Counted from the stretch's first letter, positions 34,422 to 47,370 are shown. The stretch is DNA of 64,000 nt from Przewalskia tangutica (GCA_029844215.1 CM056736.1:57101562-57165561); one strand, 5' to 3'. The notes: generated by a model not told the origin, from the letters alone. Numbers and translations are program-made.

Positions 34422-37400
34422 TGTTATACCCCGTATTTTCCAGAGTATGTACGTGAGGGCGTACGTATAAAATTTGAGCCTTAAAGAGTTGGCAAGGTTC
34501 GAAATTTGGGCACAAGTGCCGAAAGGAGTCGTTTTTCGACGAAACGTTTTACTAAACTTGCGAAGGGAAAATTCCGGCTATGTCATTTCTAATTTTTGCG
34601 GATTTTTCCGAGAGACGAAACATTTTGGACCAACGGGAGGGTGACAAGTGTCACCCTCACATTGGAAGGAAGGGGCGGCAAAGTAGTCGAAATAGGTGGC
34701 ATGGTTAGGTAGGATATTTTGTGCAAGTTGGTGTGGTAGATGGATAAGGTGCACTTGGCTTAATCCTAGCCCTACACTTGCCTAACACTTGGATGAATCT
34801 TGGCCTTTGGTTGGTCATTTCTTGACCTATAAATACCCCTCTAAGTTGAAGACTTTCTTCATCCTCACTTGAAAACTTCTAAGGCAAAAACCCTCTCTCT
34901 CCTCTTGTGCTCTCGTCCGCCACCCTCCCCTTTGTGGTAGCCTAGCGAAACACCCTCCCCTCTTGGAGGCCCTCGTGAGAATACCCCCCTAGCCTAGTTG
35001 CTAGTCGAAATACTACCCTTGGTTGAGAAATACTTCCAAGTATTGTTGTAATGCCCAAAATACCTTAGCCCATATACCTTGTAGTACTTTTCAAAGTACC
35101 TCTATACGAAAAACCCTAAAATACGATTATACTTTCCTTTAGCCACTAAACGAAACCCTAAGAAAACCTTCATAGTCGGTTGAAGTGTTAAGTAAGTGCG
35201 TAGAACTTCTAAGGGTTGATTGGAGCGGTGGAGCACTCGGAGTAGAGCTTAACGTTGCTCGGAGCGACTTTATACTTGGATAATTTTGGGCTCATCGAGG
35301 TAAATACTATCATCCTTCTAGTGTAATTGGAAATTACATACTGTAGTAGTATAGAAATGAATATAAGATTCATAAGAGAATTGAACTGTAATGTAAGGAT
35401 ATTACATAATAGACTTGAATCAAATCACATCGTAAGAATAATATAGTAGAAGATTAAATCGTATTTACATAGAATTTGTATTTACTGATGGCGATAACCT
35501 TATTGGTTGAATGTTCTGCGAGTAGAATGAACTACTTGGAAGGTGGACAAGGCTAGCCGGGTTATAGCCGTGGAGCGTTTTGCTTATAGTCGATAATCGT
35601 CGCGAGGTATGTGATTCTTCCTATACTCTTGAGCATGATATTTTAAAGATATATATATATAGTACGGTAGACGTACGTGTGCTAATTGAACGTAGTTGTA
35701 CGGCAATGTCTTTTGACTTAAGCCTGAATAAAATATATATATATATATATAGTACGGTAGACGTACGTGTGCTAATTGAACGTAGTTGTACGGCAATGTC
35801 TTTTGACTTAAGCCTGAATAAAAAGAACCCTGAATGTATGTCAAAAGAGTTAAGAAACCTTTTTGAAGGAAGAGTAATACTTGGTTTGAAAACATAAGAG
35901 TTATACTAGCTTTATGGGGAGTTAGGTATAACGTCTTGAGAGAGATAAAAAGAATGGTTTACTGATTTTAGAAGTTAAGAGACTTGATCTTAAAAGATAA
36001 GAGACTTAACTTAATTGAATTAATATGAATTTTGTGTGAAGCCTCATTCGTGAGTAATGAGTACTTGGTTTTTAAAAGGAATAACGTTTTACTGATTTCG
36101 GAAATCAGAATGAGTATCGACAAACCACTGCAGCGTTAATAAAGGGAAAATGTAATGAATAATGAAGTATTATTAAAACCAGTAGAAACCTCCATCTGCA
36201 TAGAAGCTAAGATGAGACAAAATGATATTACATTTTCTAGATCATGGCTGCTTTAATAAATGGTTATAAACAAGAATAAACTGCTCACACATATGGCCTA
36301 TGTTACTCAATTGTTTTAAAAGAGATTAAGACATTGAACTATGAAACTTTTCTAAAAAGAGACTTGAGTAATTGAAATTAGGCAAACTGGAACTTTAGGG
36401 AAAAGAAAGGCGTTGTGTTGTCTTAAATTGGTTTAAAACATAAAGTGTTATAACAGCTTTATGGGAAGTGAGTTATAACGACTTTATGAAAAAGAGTTTT
36501 ATCATTGGTTTTAATGTGGTAACTTGACTTTAAAAAGAGAAGTGTTTTGGTCCAAAAAGAAGGCATGGTATTGCCTTGATTTGGTTTTAAAAAGGAAAGT
36601 ATGGAATTTGTTTTACTTTACTTAAAAGATGTAAGTCACTCTATTTTTATACCACCGGTATCGGGTGACTTTTATAAAAGGAAGGGATCTCTTTAAAAGG
36701 AATTTAACGTACGTAGTACTTTAGGGTTAAAACCCGGACATTAACATAAAATGAAAGTACCTTGAGTTATAACTTGCCTATGCTTGTTGTGATAGCCTTT
36801 GTTGTGCAAGAATTGTGTTTCTATACTACCGCGTCTCTCGATGGAGGGTCGGTTGACTTGTTGAGAACTTATTGGGACGTGCCGGCAGTGACGGAGAATT
36901 CCACGGGTACGCTCCTCTTGATAGTGTTATTTTTGCTAAATCGCTTTGGACATACTGACACGATGCGTAGCGCACGGGTATGCTTCCATTTTGATTGCTG
37001 TCTGGTTGTTCCTTTTTGGACATACTGACACGATGCGTAGCGCACGGGTATGTTTCCATTTTGGATTGCTGTCTTAATGTTTCCATTTTGGATTGCTGTC
37101 TTATTGTTTCCATTTTGGATTGCTGTCTTGTTGTTCCTTTTGGACATACTGACACGATGCGTAGCGCACGGGTATGCTTCCATTTTGATTGCTGTCTGGT
37201 TGTTCCTTTTTGGACATACTGACACGATGCGTAGCGCACGGGTATGCTTCCATTTTGGATTGTTAGTACGGCTTTGGCATCAGGTAGGACTTGGTGTTCA
37301 GGTGTACTTCTTGGTGTTATCCTATCATAGATCGCCGCATGGGAAGGTATTCCACGCATGATTGATGTTGTGGGCGTGAGACCCATAATTATACGTGTAT

Positions 37401-37919
37401 CGTAGTTGGTTATCATACATGTCTCGCTTTATATAATCGTTATGATTTCATTTACAGTATTTTACAGTTTCACATACTTGGTACCTGTTGTACTGACCTC
37501 CTTCGGGGGGCTGCGTTCATGCCGCAGGTAGAGGTACATCGGTTGTCGATCCCCGCTTTTAGGATCACCTTTCAGCGTCTTGGGAAGCTCCGTTCCTTCG
37601 GAGGCTTATCTTTGGTATGTTACCCTGAATCTGTAGGTTCTTGTACATTCGTGGTATGGCGGCCCCGTCCGTCATAGTTGTTGTATAAATCTTAGAGGTC
37701 CTTGGTAATCGCGCAAGGTTGTAAGGATTGTAACTGTTCAAAATGTCTTTGTATATATATATGCTAAAAGACAACCGTTTTGGTTGGCCTATTTTCTTTC
37801 ATCTTGATCCATGTCTATTTGCATGTCTAAGTTTTTATTTCCGCTGGTTTTTCTCTGATGCTGTATCACTAGGGTGCCCGGGGTAAGGCAAGTCACGGGC
37901 CCCGGAACGGGTCGTGACA
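34422..37919 (+). repeat. Complete LTR type B1, last of array
   Basis: 3498 bp, the most complete of the three (its CTG/CAG sites are mostly intact in 36000-37300). Inverted repeat 34637-34658, TATA 34828-34836, leader block about 35210-35305, doubled segment 35655-35825, minisatellite 36945-37263, terminal GTGACA at 37914-37919. It abuts a partial type C/A LTR beginning TCCATCTTCTCC, not internal sequence. Confidence 0.92.
36945..37263 (+). repeat. Minisatellite in last LTR (clearest copy)
   Basis: Five units of about 69 bp built on GGACATACTGACACGATGCG and GTAGCGCACGGGTATG, with three 27 bp subunits TGTTTCCATTTTGGATTGCT. It gives open frames on both strands with Phe/Trp/Leu-rich repeats that look like membrane segments but are repeat artefacts. 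Confidence 0.85.
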
Positions 37920-38235
37920 TCCATCTTCTCCGGAGGCTCGACTTTTGGGTATGATCTCCCTGTTGTTGTAGATAGTTTTGTACATTCAGGGTATGGCGGG
38001 GCCCTGTCCCGCCATAGTTGTTTACTTCCTTAGAGGTCTGTAGTCCTGTTGTAAAGGTCGGGATGTAACTGTTCACTTTGGGTATATATATATACATGCC
38101 GAAAGGAAACTTTTCTTGGATAAACTGTCTTTCATTTTATACTGTTTCATGTCATGATTTTATTTCATTGGTTACTCGATGTATGTCTACTTGGGTGCCC
38201 GGTAAGGCACGATCACGCCCGGATCGGTCGTGACA
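37920..38235 (+). repeat. 3' end of a + strand LTR, type C/A
   Basis: Matches the end of the type A LTR (CATCTTCTCCGGAGGCTCGA, then GGTATGGCGGGGCCCTGTCC, and terminal GTGACA at 38230-38235). It is the 5' LTR remnant of the element whose internal region follows. The upstream part is replaced by the B1 array, which ends exactly with an LTR terminus at 37919, consistent with insertion of the array followed by loss of its left flank. Confidence 0.8.
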
Positions 38236-40157
38236 AAAGTGGTATCGTGAGCGCTTAATCTCGGAAAGTGTCTCTGCATCAGATCTAGTAGAGTCTTGAT
38301 TATCGGTGTGTTGTGCACCACATCAATAATCATGAGGCTACAGGATATTTAGGATTGGTTTCCATTCTTCTCACTCTGAGATCGTGCCTTAGAGCTGTGT
38401 ATTAAGTTGGACCCCCTCTGACGTATTTCTCTTTGTACCAGTTATGCCTCCACGCAAGGCAACCCGCCCGGCGGCAAGGCACCGTGAGGAGCTGCTAGTA
38501 TGACACAGAGGCCACGAGGCACAGCCCGGGCCTTACGAGGTGGTGCTGACGGCGAGTTCCACAACGCCGCTAGCCCCGAAGTTTAGAGCGGCAGCGCTTT
38601 CATCGAGGCCACGATACTGGTCTCCGCCCACGACTGTGAGCCGAGGATATTAGTTAGAAGGAGATGGCCCAAGTTACTAGCTAGGCTGGTGGTCGAATGA
38701 GACGACGGAACCGTGGTTCCAAAGCAGCACGATGATTCACCCTAGATCCGATAGTCCGAGACTTCGATTTCTTGAGTTGCGTCACGAGTTCTATGGATAG
38801 AAATGAGGATGCTCCTCGTGGTGTCGTAGTTTGGGAGATTGTTATACTTGCGCCGCCGAGCCGTGTGAAGGAGGATGTCCAAGTAGGAGGGATACAAGAG
38901 GGACGACTCAGCCTACCGGGTCAGAGGCGGGTTCAGTTGTTCGGGAGAAGGGGGTGTTAGTCAGATGATGTCACCCCTACCTCAGGGCCATTGTAATAGA
39001 CTCCATTATGAGGAGTGTCGCATCGCTCGACAAATTGTATGCTTTGCCAACAGGGCCATTTGGTGAGAGTTTGTCCGACCAGAGGTAGCACAGATGTAGA
39101 GACTCAGCCTTCGAGATCGGTGGCTGGTTCATCGCCTTGTATATCTAGGCGACCTGCAGGGCAAGATTATGATTAGAGCGACAAAGGGAAAGTGAGGCAG
39201 TAGTTGCGGAGATATCTTTAGCCCTTAAGAGACTTGTTTATGTTGTTATGGTAGATACACGTGGAGTGCTATGTACGGATAGCATTGTGTTAAGTGCGAA
39301 TTAGAAAACGTGGGTAGTTGGAAAAGGGGTAAGTCTGGAGACGAGACAATTGTGAGCCTTAAAATTTATAACAGTTAGGACCTCGGATGCAAGGCCGCCT
39401 TGAGTGGTTGATTTTACGGTTGGTCTTTGTCGAAGTACTTGGTATGCGTGAAATATATTGTGGGATAATTCCATGGGTAGTGTGAGATGGAAGTGGTAGC
39501 TTTCATGATGTGAATTAGTAAGATTGTTCCGGATCGGGGAACGAGAGAGTTTGGGCGATAGCGGGTCGGGTTGAGGCCAGATCGCGGGTCAATCCGCAGC
39601 CCAGTGAGGTGGGGTCAGTTCGAGGTGGTCCCGCCAGGTGGTAGGATCACGAGGGTGCTAGGCCCAGGTTTAGGTAACCATCGTATGAGTTCGTGGATAT
39701 GTTCGACCAGAATCAGATCGTGAAGGCCGGGAATGGCCTTATAGGAATTTGAGGTTAGTAAGATGACCAAGTTTGGAGGTAGTGACTCCAAGGTTTTGGA
39801 AACTGAAGCGATGACTGGAGTATGGTACGTGTACTAGAGAGAGTTCGGGTGTACGAGAAGGGTACGACGAGTAAGGAAAGAAGTGAGCGCGGTTAACGTA
39901 ATAAAAGAGATCATTTTGTTGTGAAGTGAAGATGCGAAGGGAGTATCCTTTAGACCTTGGGTAGGAGCTTATGGTGATGTTATACACGTTAGAGGTGATT
40001 CCTCGTTGGCTTGGATTGGAGTTTTCGCGTATGTTATATTATGATCATTGGTGGCATAATTGGTTTCGCAAGTATAGTAGTGAAGGCTATACCGGTGCAT
40101 GTATGTTTTGAGACTTAGAAGGAACATTCGGGACGAATGTTTCTAAGGGGGGAAGAA
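38236..40157 (+). mobile_element. Internal region of gag-only type C element
   Basis: 1922 bp: altered primer site at about 38240-38252, leader, a shortened gag from 38444, non-pol 3' segment about 39230-39990, further 3' sequence, polypurine tract about 40145-40157 (AAGGGGGGAAGAA), then the LTR. No pol core. Gag is more reduced than in B1. Confidence 0.8.
38444..39130 (+). pseudogene. Reduced gag of type C element
   Basis: ATG at 38444 opens MPPRKATRPAARHREE, close to the N-terminus of the type A gag (ATG 58043). The capsid middle appears deleted: after the conserved DF..L.C.EF region at about 38765-38800 the sequence passes into the zinc-knuckle side (QGHLV-like, about 39050-39075) within 300 bases. 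Frames are broken. Confidence 0.55.
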
Positions 40158-42483
40158 TGTTACACCCCGTAGTTCCAGGGTATGTATGTGAGGACGGACG
40201 TACGAGAATACGACACAAAAAAATTAGAAAGGAAGAAAGATGTGATTTTTCGACGGAAAAGATTCCGGATTTTGTGAAGGAAAAATGTTCGTTAAAGGGA
40301 ATTGGATTCCCAGATTTGGTATTCGGACTTTTTGGAATTTTTGAGAATTATGGAATTTTATTTCCGGAATTGGTCACGTGGGCCCACTGAGGAATTTACG
40401 GTTGTGGGCCCACTTTATTTTCGGATTTTTGGCATTACGGATATTTTCGAAGATGAAATATTTTGGACGAGTAGGGGCGACACATGGCACCCCACGTGGC
40501 TCATTGGCCAAAAATTAGGTACCACACGGACACTTGACGTTTTTGGGGACAAGTGGCAAGCCACTTGTCCCATTTTTGTGGTGGACATTTGGTTGGCAAA
40601 TTACCCACACACTTGGACCCAATCTTCACCATACACTTGCCTAGATCTTGGCCATTGATTTCTCTATAAATACCCCCCTTAATGCAAGACTTCTTCATCC
40701 ACACTTAGAGAGTTTCCAAGTCTTGAAAAATTCCCTCCCCTTTCCTTGTGAGCTCTCGGCCATGGGCTGAAATTGTGAGCTAAAGTTGTCCAAAAATTCT
40801 TAAAGTTTTAAGTGTTCTTCCTTAGAGTGTTAGGAAGATTGTGTACCAAGAGTTGGAAAATATTTCACACCCCTAGCCTAGAAACCTTACCTTGGCCGAA
40901 ACTTGCCATAGTTTGAGCCTAAGTGTTCTTCACTTTTGGAGTTGGATCTTGAAGAGAAGTTGTTTAGAAACTTCTAAGGGTTGCTCGGAGCGGGTTGGAG
41001 CATAAGGAATTGGAGCTAAGCGTTGCTCAGGATCGACTTATAATCTTGGATAATTTTGGGCTTATCGAGGTAATGATCTATGTCCCTCTATTGTAATTGG
41101 ATATTACATATTGTAGTAATTTAGAATTGAGTATAAGATATATTGGAAGGATGTTTATAAAGAATTGAACTGTATTTACATTGGACTGTATTTACAGTAG
41201 ACTTGTAGTATTATTGTGGGGCAGTGTTGTACACGTCCGGTTAGACGTGTAACCCCCCCCCCCTTTGGAGTTGTTAGCTTAGTAGCGGGCCTTGTTAGAA
41301 GAGGAGATTTATGTGGTTGCGGGGGGGAGGTGCTGCCGAATTTTCCGTAGAATATGGAACCGTGTATTTAGAAATGTTCTACGAAGGGATCTAGAAGTTG
41401 ATAGACGTTTTGTGGCCTTTATAGGTTGAAGTACTACGAGTAGCATATTCTACTTGGAGGGTGGAAAAGGCTAGCAGGGTTACAATACTTTGGAGCGTTT
41501 TGCTAATTGTCGATAATCGTCGCGAGGTATGTGATTCTTCCTATCCTCTTAAGCATGATATTTGTAATATATATCTATACGGTAGACGTACGTATGTTGA
41601 CTAAACTTGGTTTTACTTTGATGTCTTTTGACTTGAGTTTTAAAATAATAAGAACCTTGAAATATTTCAAAAAGAGTTATTGGTTTTTAAAAGGCTTAAG
41701 TGTTATACTAGCTTTATGGGAAGTTAGGTATAACGACTTAAGAAAGATAAAAGGGACGGTTTACTTAGCCTTGTATTAATTTCTGAAGGTGTAGTAGTTG
41801 GTTTGATAAGTAAACATGTTATGATGCTACGTGTGTTAGTGTCTTGTGATGTTGTATAAGGGGGTTACTCTTGTTGAGCTTACGTTGTTTAACGATAAGC
41901 CCGTTGTGCTGGTACTATATCACTTACCCCCCCTTTGACTTGTTATGAGCAGCGGGTTAGCTACCCCCGATGCGAGGAATACCTCATGCGGTCAGTGACT
42001 ATGCGATCGGGAGTCGAGATGATGTCGCGGGTTAGCTACCCCGATGCGAGGAGTACCTCACGCGGTCCGAGGATCTATACGGACTCTGATAGTAGTCGAG
42101 ATTAAACTCGCATAATGATACTATGGGCGATTGGCCTTGCTTCGATCATTAGCAGCCTAGAAAAGACCAGTTATGTTACATGTATTTTGCTCTTGTTTAT
42201 GCCGTGGCATTATGTGCATTTAAGTTGGGTTGTTTCGTACATATCTGTGAACTTGTTTTAAAATGTTATAATTTCATTCGATGCTTTCTGATTTCACATA
42301 CTTAGTACTGTTATCGACCTCGCCGAAGCTGCGTTCATCTGCGGTAAGGAAAGCAGTGCTAGATCCGCATCCTTAGGATCTTTACTTTGGTGTCAGGAGC
42401 TCCATCTTCTCCGGAGGCTCGACGTTTGGGTATGATCTCCCTGTTGTTGTATATAGTTTTGTACATTCAGGGTATGGCGGGGC
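40158..42483 (+). repeat. LTR type C/A, first part (interrupted at 42483)
   Basis: Begins TGTTACACCCCGTAGTTCC. TATAAATAC at 40665-40673, leader block about 40960-41075, donor-like GAGGTATGTG near 41523-41532, minisatellite of the type A kind 41940-42110. It stops at GGCGGGGC and resumes at 60623 (GGGGCCCTGTCC): the break is an 18.1 kb insertion with duplicated target GGGGC. Confidence 0.88.
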
Positions 42484-44920
42484 TGTCACGACCCATTCCG
42501 GGGCCCGTGACTGGTGCCTTACCCGGGAACCCAAGTAGTCATACATCAGAGAAAATCAGCGGAATATAAAACAAGACATGAATCAATGAAAATTGAGACA
42601 CAGTTTATATGAGAAAAGTCGCCTTTCGGCATAATATATATAAACCAAAATCTGGCAGTTACATCCCAACTATACAATAGGACTACAGACCTTTAAGGAA
42701 GTAAACAACTATGGCGGGACAGGGCCCCGCCATACCCTGACTGTACAAAACTATCTACAACAGGGAGATCATACCCAAAAGTCGAGCCTCCGGAGAAGAT
42801 GGAGCTCCTGACACCAACGCAAAAGATCCTAAGAATGCGGATCTAGCACCTGCTTGCCCTTACCTGCGGCATGAACGCAGCCCCGAAGAGGTCGATCTGC
42901 GGTACTAAGTATGCGAAACTGTAAAGTACTTAAATGAAATCATATCATTTTAAAACCAATTTTACAAATATGTACGAAACAACCAATGTAACCGCACATA
43001 GTGCCACATCACAAACAAGAGTAATAACAGGTAAACTGTAACAGGTCTTTTCTAGGCTGCGAATGATCGAAGCAAGGCCAATCGCCCATAGTATCATTAT
43101 GCAAGCCTAATCCTGGACTCCCGTAGTCCGCATAGGCCACTCACGTAGGCCCGCATGGGGTATCCCCCGCATCGAGGGTAGCTACTCCTCGGCATCGTCC
43201 TGGACTCGTAGTCCGCATGGCCACATAGACCGCATGACCATAAAGGCCGCACACTAACCTGGAACTCTCGTAGCTCCGCATAGGTCCCCTGGACCCGCAT
43301 GAGGTATCCTCGAATCATGGTCCCAGACCGCCTGAGTCTACCCCGCATCGGAGGGCAGCTTAACCGGGGGTATTATGTCAAGAGGTGAGTGATATTATAC
43401 TAACATAACAGCTTATCGTTAAACAACATAAGCACAACAAGAATACCCTCTTATACAAACGTTACAAGACACTAACACACATAGCATCATATTATGTCTA
43501 CTTATCAAACCATCTTATTATACTTTTTCAGAAATCAATATAAGTCTTTTATAAACACATAAGTAAACCGTTCCTTTTATCTTTCTTAAGTCGTTATACC
43601 TAACTTCCCATAAAGCTAGTATAACTCTTAAGCTTATTGTTTTAAAAACAATTATTCTTCTTCTTTCAAAACTGATTTATAATTCTTTTAAAAGACTTCA
43701 AGATCTTTATTATTCAGGCTTAAGTCAAAAGACATTGCCGTAAAACTACGTTCAGTTAACACACGTACGTCTACCGTACTATATATATACTTTAAAATAT
43801 CATGCTCAAGAGTATAGGAAGAATCACATACCTTCTCGGCGAAATCCACCTGCCAAGTCGAATATGTCGCGCGCAGAGTAACAGCCTATAATAGTCAAAG
43901 ACGTCTATCAAAGTCTAGACTACTCTGTAGGACATTCTAAACAGAGGGTTCTTTATTCTATGGAAAATCGGGCAGCACTACCCTGCATTAAGCTATACAA
44001 GTCTCATCAGTAAATACAATCTATGTAAATCTGATTCAATCTTCTTTACATGTTACGAGGTGATTAAGTTCAATTCTCTTACAGAATACCCTTCTAAGTG
44101 TTTTATACTTGTTTCTATACTTCTACAAGATGTATTTTACAATAGAAGGATAAGATTATTTACCTCGATAAGCCCAATATTATCCAAGATAAAAGTCGGT
44201 CTGGCGAGGTTTAGCTCTAGCTTTCACGCTCCGATAGCTCCAAGAACCCTTAGAAGTTTCCAACAACTTCTACTTAAATACTAAAAGGGATTTGGGGCTA
44301 GGGTATTTTGGAATAGTGGCTATACTTGGAAGACAACTTTCTACCAAGGGGGGGGTCGGCCAAAGCCACTAGGCTAGGGGGGAGGAGAGGGTGTTTGGCT
44401 AGGCTCACTAGAGGGAGTGAGGGTAGGACGAGAAGCTCACAAGGGGGGAAGGAGGATTTTTAGACTTGGAGATTTGTGGAGTGGATGAATAAGTCTTCAA
44501 AGGGGAGGGGTATTTATATGGAAACCAATGGCCATGATCAAGCCAAGTGGGGGGCAAGTGGAGGGCCAAGATTTGCCCAAGTGCCCCCTAACCTAATCCT
44601 CAAATCACTCCACAAACAATGACCCATGTCTTAAGCCCCAAAACAAGGCCAATCGTCCAAGGCCTTAGCCCCCTTTGCGTCAATGAGGTGACAAGTGTCA
44701 CCTCTCGTTAACCAAAATGTTCCAACTCTCGGAAAAATCCGCAAAAATTATAAATGACATAGCCGGAATTTTCCCGTCGCAAGTTTTGTAAAACGTTTCG
44801 TCGGAAAACCAATCGTTTTGAGAGTTGTGCCCAAAAAAAACGTCCTATGCCTAATCTTTAAGGCTAAACTTTTTGTACGTATGCCCTTACGTACATACTC
44901 TGGAAATACGGGGTATAACA
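42484..44920 (-). repeat. 3' LTR of the complete type A element
   Basis: 2437 bp, TGTCACGACC...GGTATAACA. U3 inverted repeat 44685-44704, TATA-like complement 44510-44518, leader block about 44160-44280, minisatellite 43095-43370. Compared with the partner LTR (58243-60622) differences are mostly short indels at CAG/CTG/CCG: for example GGACAGGGCCCC here is GGACGGGGCCC there. Confidence 0.92.
43095..43370 (-). repeat. Minisatellite of type A LTR
   Basis: Units around GTAGTCCGCATAGGCC, ACATAGACCGCATGACC and CGCATGAGGTATCC. It supports an 83-codon minus-strand open frame that is repeated with one change at 58834-59085; this is LTR identity, not evidence of coding. Confidence 0.75.
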
Positions 44921-45091
44921 TTCTCCCCTCCTTAGAAACATTCGTCCCGAATGTTCCTTCCCAAGACATACAACGATAAGGTTCTTCATAACTTAAACAG
45001 TTTGCAAATGCCACACATGGCCACAATCTGACAAAAGCAAATATGTTAAAGAAAAATTTACAAGTAGGAAAGTGAGTTACACGGAGGTATG
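44921..45091 (-). mobile_element. 3' end of type A internal region
   Basis: On the minus strand this leads from the chromodomain end into the polypurine tract AAGGAGGGGAGAA (complement 44921-44933) next to the LTR. It includes the inverted repeat ACATTCGGGACGAATGT also found before + strand tracts. It is separated from the rest of pol by the nested element, whose target duplication GAATA is at 45092-45096. Confidence 0.85.
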
Positions 45092-47214
45092 GAATATGTT
45101 ATACCGTATTTCCAGTATGCGTGGCACGTGTATTATAATTGAGCCTTAAAGTTGGCTAGTTTCGAAATTTGTACCAAGTGCCGAAAGAGTCGTTTTCGGG
45201 CAAACGTTTCCCACGACTACGTAGGAAAATTCCGGCTATGTCATTTATAATTTTGCGGATTTTTCCGAGAGGCGAAACATTTTGGACCAACGAGAGGCGA
45301 CACTTGTCACCCTCTAATTGGAGCACTGAGGCGTCTCTTGGGCGATTTGGCCTTGGCTTTTAGTCAAGGTTAGGTAGGATATTTTGGTGGTAGATAGATA
45401 AGGTATACTTGGCTTAATCTTAGCCTTACACTTGCCTAACACTTGGATGGATCTTGGCCATTGGTTGGCCTTTGCTTGACCTATAAATACCCGCTTCATG
45501 TTGATGAAATTCTTCATCCAAAATTCCCTAAGTATTGAAAAAACTTTCCCCCTCCCTCTTGCGTACTTTCGTCGCCACACTACCCCCGAGAAGCCTTGGC
45601 GAGAGGTCTACCCCACTAGCCTAGTTGTTTTCGTATAATACCCTTGTTTGTGGTATAGAAATACTCTCCTAGTATTGTTGTTATGTCCAAATACCTTGGC
45701 CCAAATACCTTGTAGTATTCCCAAGGTTACACTTATACAAAAAGCCCAGAAAATACTATTATACCTCCTTTTAGCCACTAAACGAAACCCTAAGGAAATC
45801 TTCACCGTTGTTGAAGTTGTAAGTAGAAGTGGGTTAGAACTTCTAAGGGTTGTTTGGAGCGCTCGGAGTAGGAGCTAAGCGTTGCTCAGGATCGACTTTA
45901 TACTTGGATAATTTTGGGCTTATCGAGGTAAACACTACTGTCCTTCTATTGTAATTGGAAATTACATGTTAGAATATATAGTTGAAGTATACTATATATA
46001 GAACTGAACTTAGTATTGTGGCAATGTCTTTTGACTTAAGCCTGAAGAATAAAGAATCGAATCGTAATTACATGGGGCGTGTTCTGATGAACTTGTGTAG
46101 TATTACTGTGTAGTAGAATTGTACACGTCCGGTTAGACGTGTAAACCCCCCCCCCCTGGTTGGCTTGGTAGCCGGCCTCGTTAGAGGAGGAGATTTACGC
46201 TGTGGCGGGGGAGTCTTGAATTTTACGTAGAAAGATGGAAACTTGTGTTTAAGATTTAATAGACGTTTGTGGCTTTTATAGGTGAAAGTACTAAGAGTAG
46301 CGTATTCTACTCGAGGAGTGGAAAGGGCTAGCAAGGTTGTAGTACTTGGAGCTTTTTGCTTATTGTCGATAATCGTCGCGAGGTATGTGAACCTCTTCCT
46401 ATCTCTTCTAGCATGATATGTGTGAACTATGTAGTACGGTAGACGTACATGTGTTAATTGTATTTGATTGTTGTAAAACATAAAGTGTTATAACGGCTTT
46501 ATGGGAAGTTGGTTATAACAGCTTTATGTAGGTAAGAAAATGGGTTGTGGTTTTTAAAAGATAACTGATTTGATTTATAACTGGCTTGGGGCGTTATAAT
46601 AAAACTTGAAGTATTTCAAAAGATTTATGAATCGTTTTGAAAGAAGTGTAGTATTGTGTTTTGAAAACTTAAGAGTTATACTAGCTTTATGGGAAGTTAG
46701 GTATAACGGCTTAAGAATGTTATACTGATTTCGGAAATCAGAATGTGTGTCGACAAACCACTGCAGCGTTATAAAAGGAAAATGTACTGACTAATGAATT
46801 GTATTATTAAAACCAGTAGAAACCTCCATCTGCATAGAAACTAAGATAAGACAAAATGATATTACATTTTCTAGATCATGGCTGCTGTAATAAGAATGTT
46901 GTAAACAAGAATAACCTACTCTCACGTGAGACATATATTACTCAATTGTTCTAAAAAGGAATCAAGTGATTAAGTTTATGAACTATGAAACCATTTGAAA
47001 ATGAGAAGCTTGAGTAATTGAAACTAGGCAAACTGGAACTTAGGAAAAGAATGTTGTTACTTGATTTTGAAAAGAAATGTGGGTTGGTCATTCTAATACT
47101 ACGGGTATCGGGTGACTTTGATAAAAGTAATGGATCTCTTTTAAAAGAATTTAACGTCAGTACTTTAGGGTTAAAACCCGGACTTTGGCATAAAATGAAA
47201 GTACCTTGAGTTGT

Positions 47215-47320
47215 GTATAACTTGCCTATGCTTGTTGTCGTGAAGCTTGCCTATGCTTGTTGTTGTGAAGCTTGCCTATGCTTGTTGTTGTGAAACTTGC
47301 CTATGCTTGTTGTGATAGCC
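47215..47320 (+). repeat. Short tandem repeat, 26 bp x 4
   Basis: CTTGCCTATGCTTGTTGT followed by a GTGAAG-type spacer, about four copies; also at 52625-52730. Other LTRs have a single copy at the same place (for example 25505-25530), so this is an expansion private to B2. Confidence 0.85.
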
Positions 47321-47370
47321 TTTGTTGTATTTACGTACCGCGTCTCTCGATGGGTAGGTTGATTTGTTAT

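Noticed and set aside
36995..37361. Phe/Trp/Leu-rich repeated open frames that look like multi-pass membrane proteins
   Set aside because: Translation of the 69/27 bp minisatellite; frames exist on both strands and in three phases, and vary between the three array LTRs.
43097..43348. An 83-codon minus-strand open frame repeated with one change at 58834-59085 and related to 18047-18271, resembling a conserved small protein
   Set aside because: It lies in the minisatellite of type A LTRs and the pair are the two LTRs of one element, so identity follows from LTR duplication. The third copy (18047) does not keep the same protein, and no start context or domain supports it.
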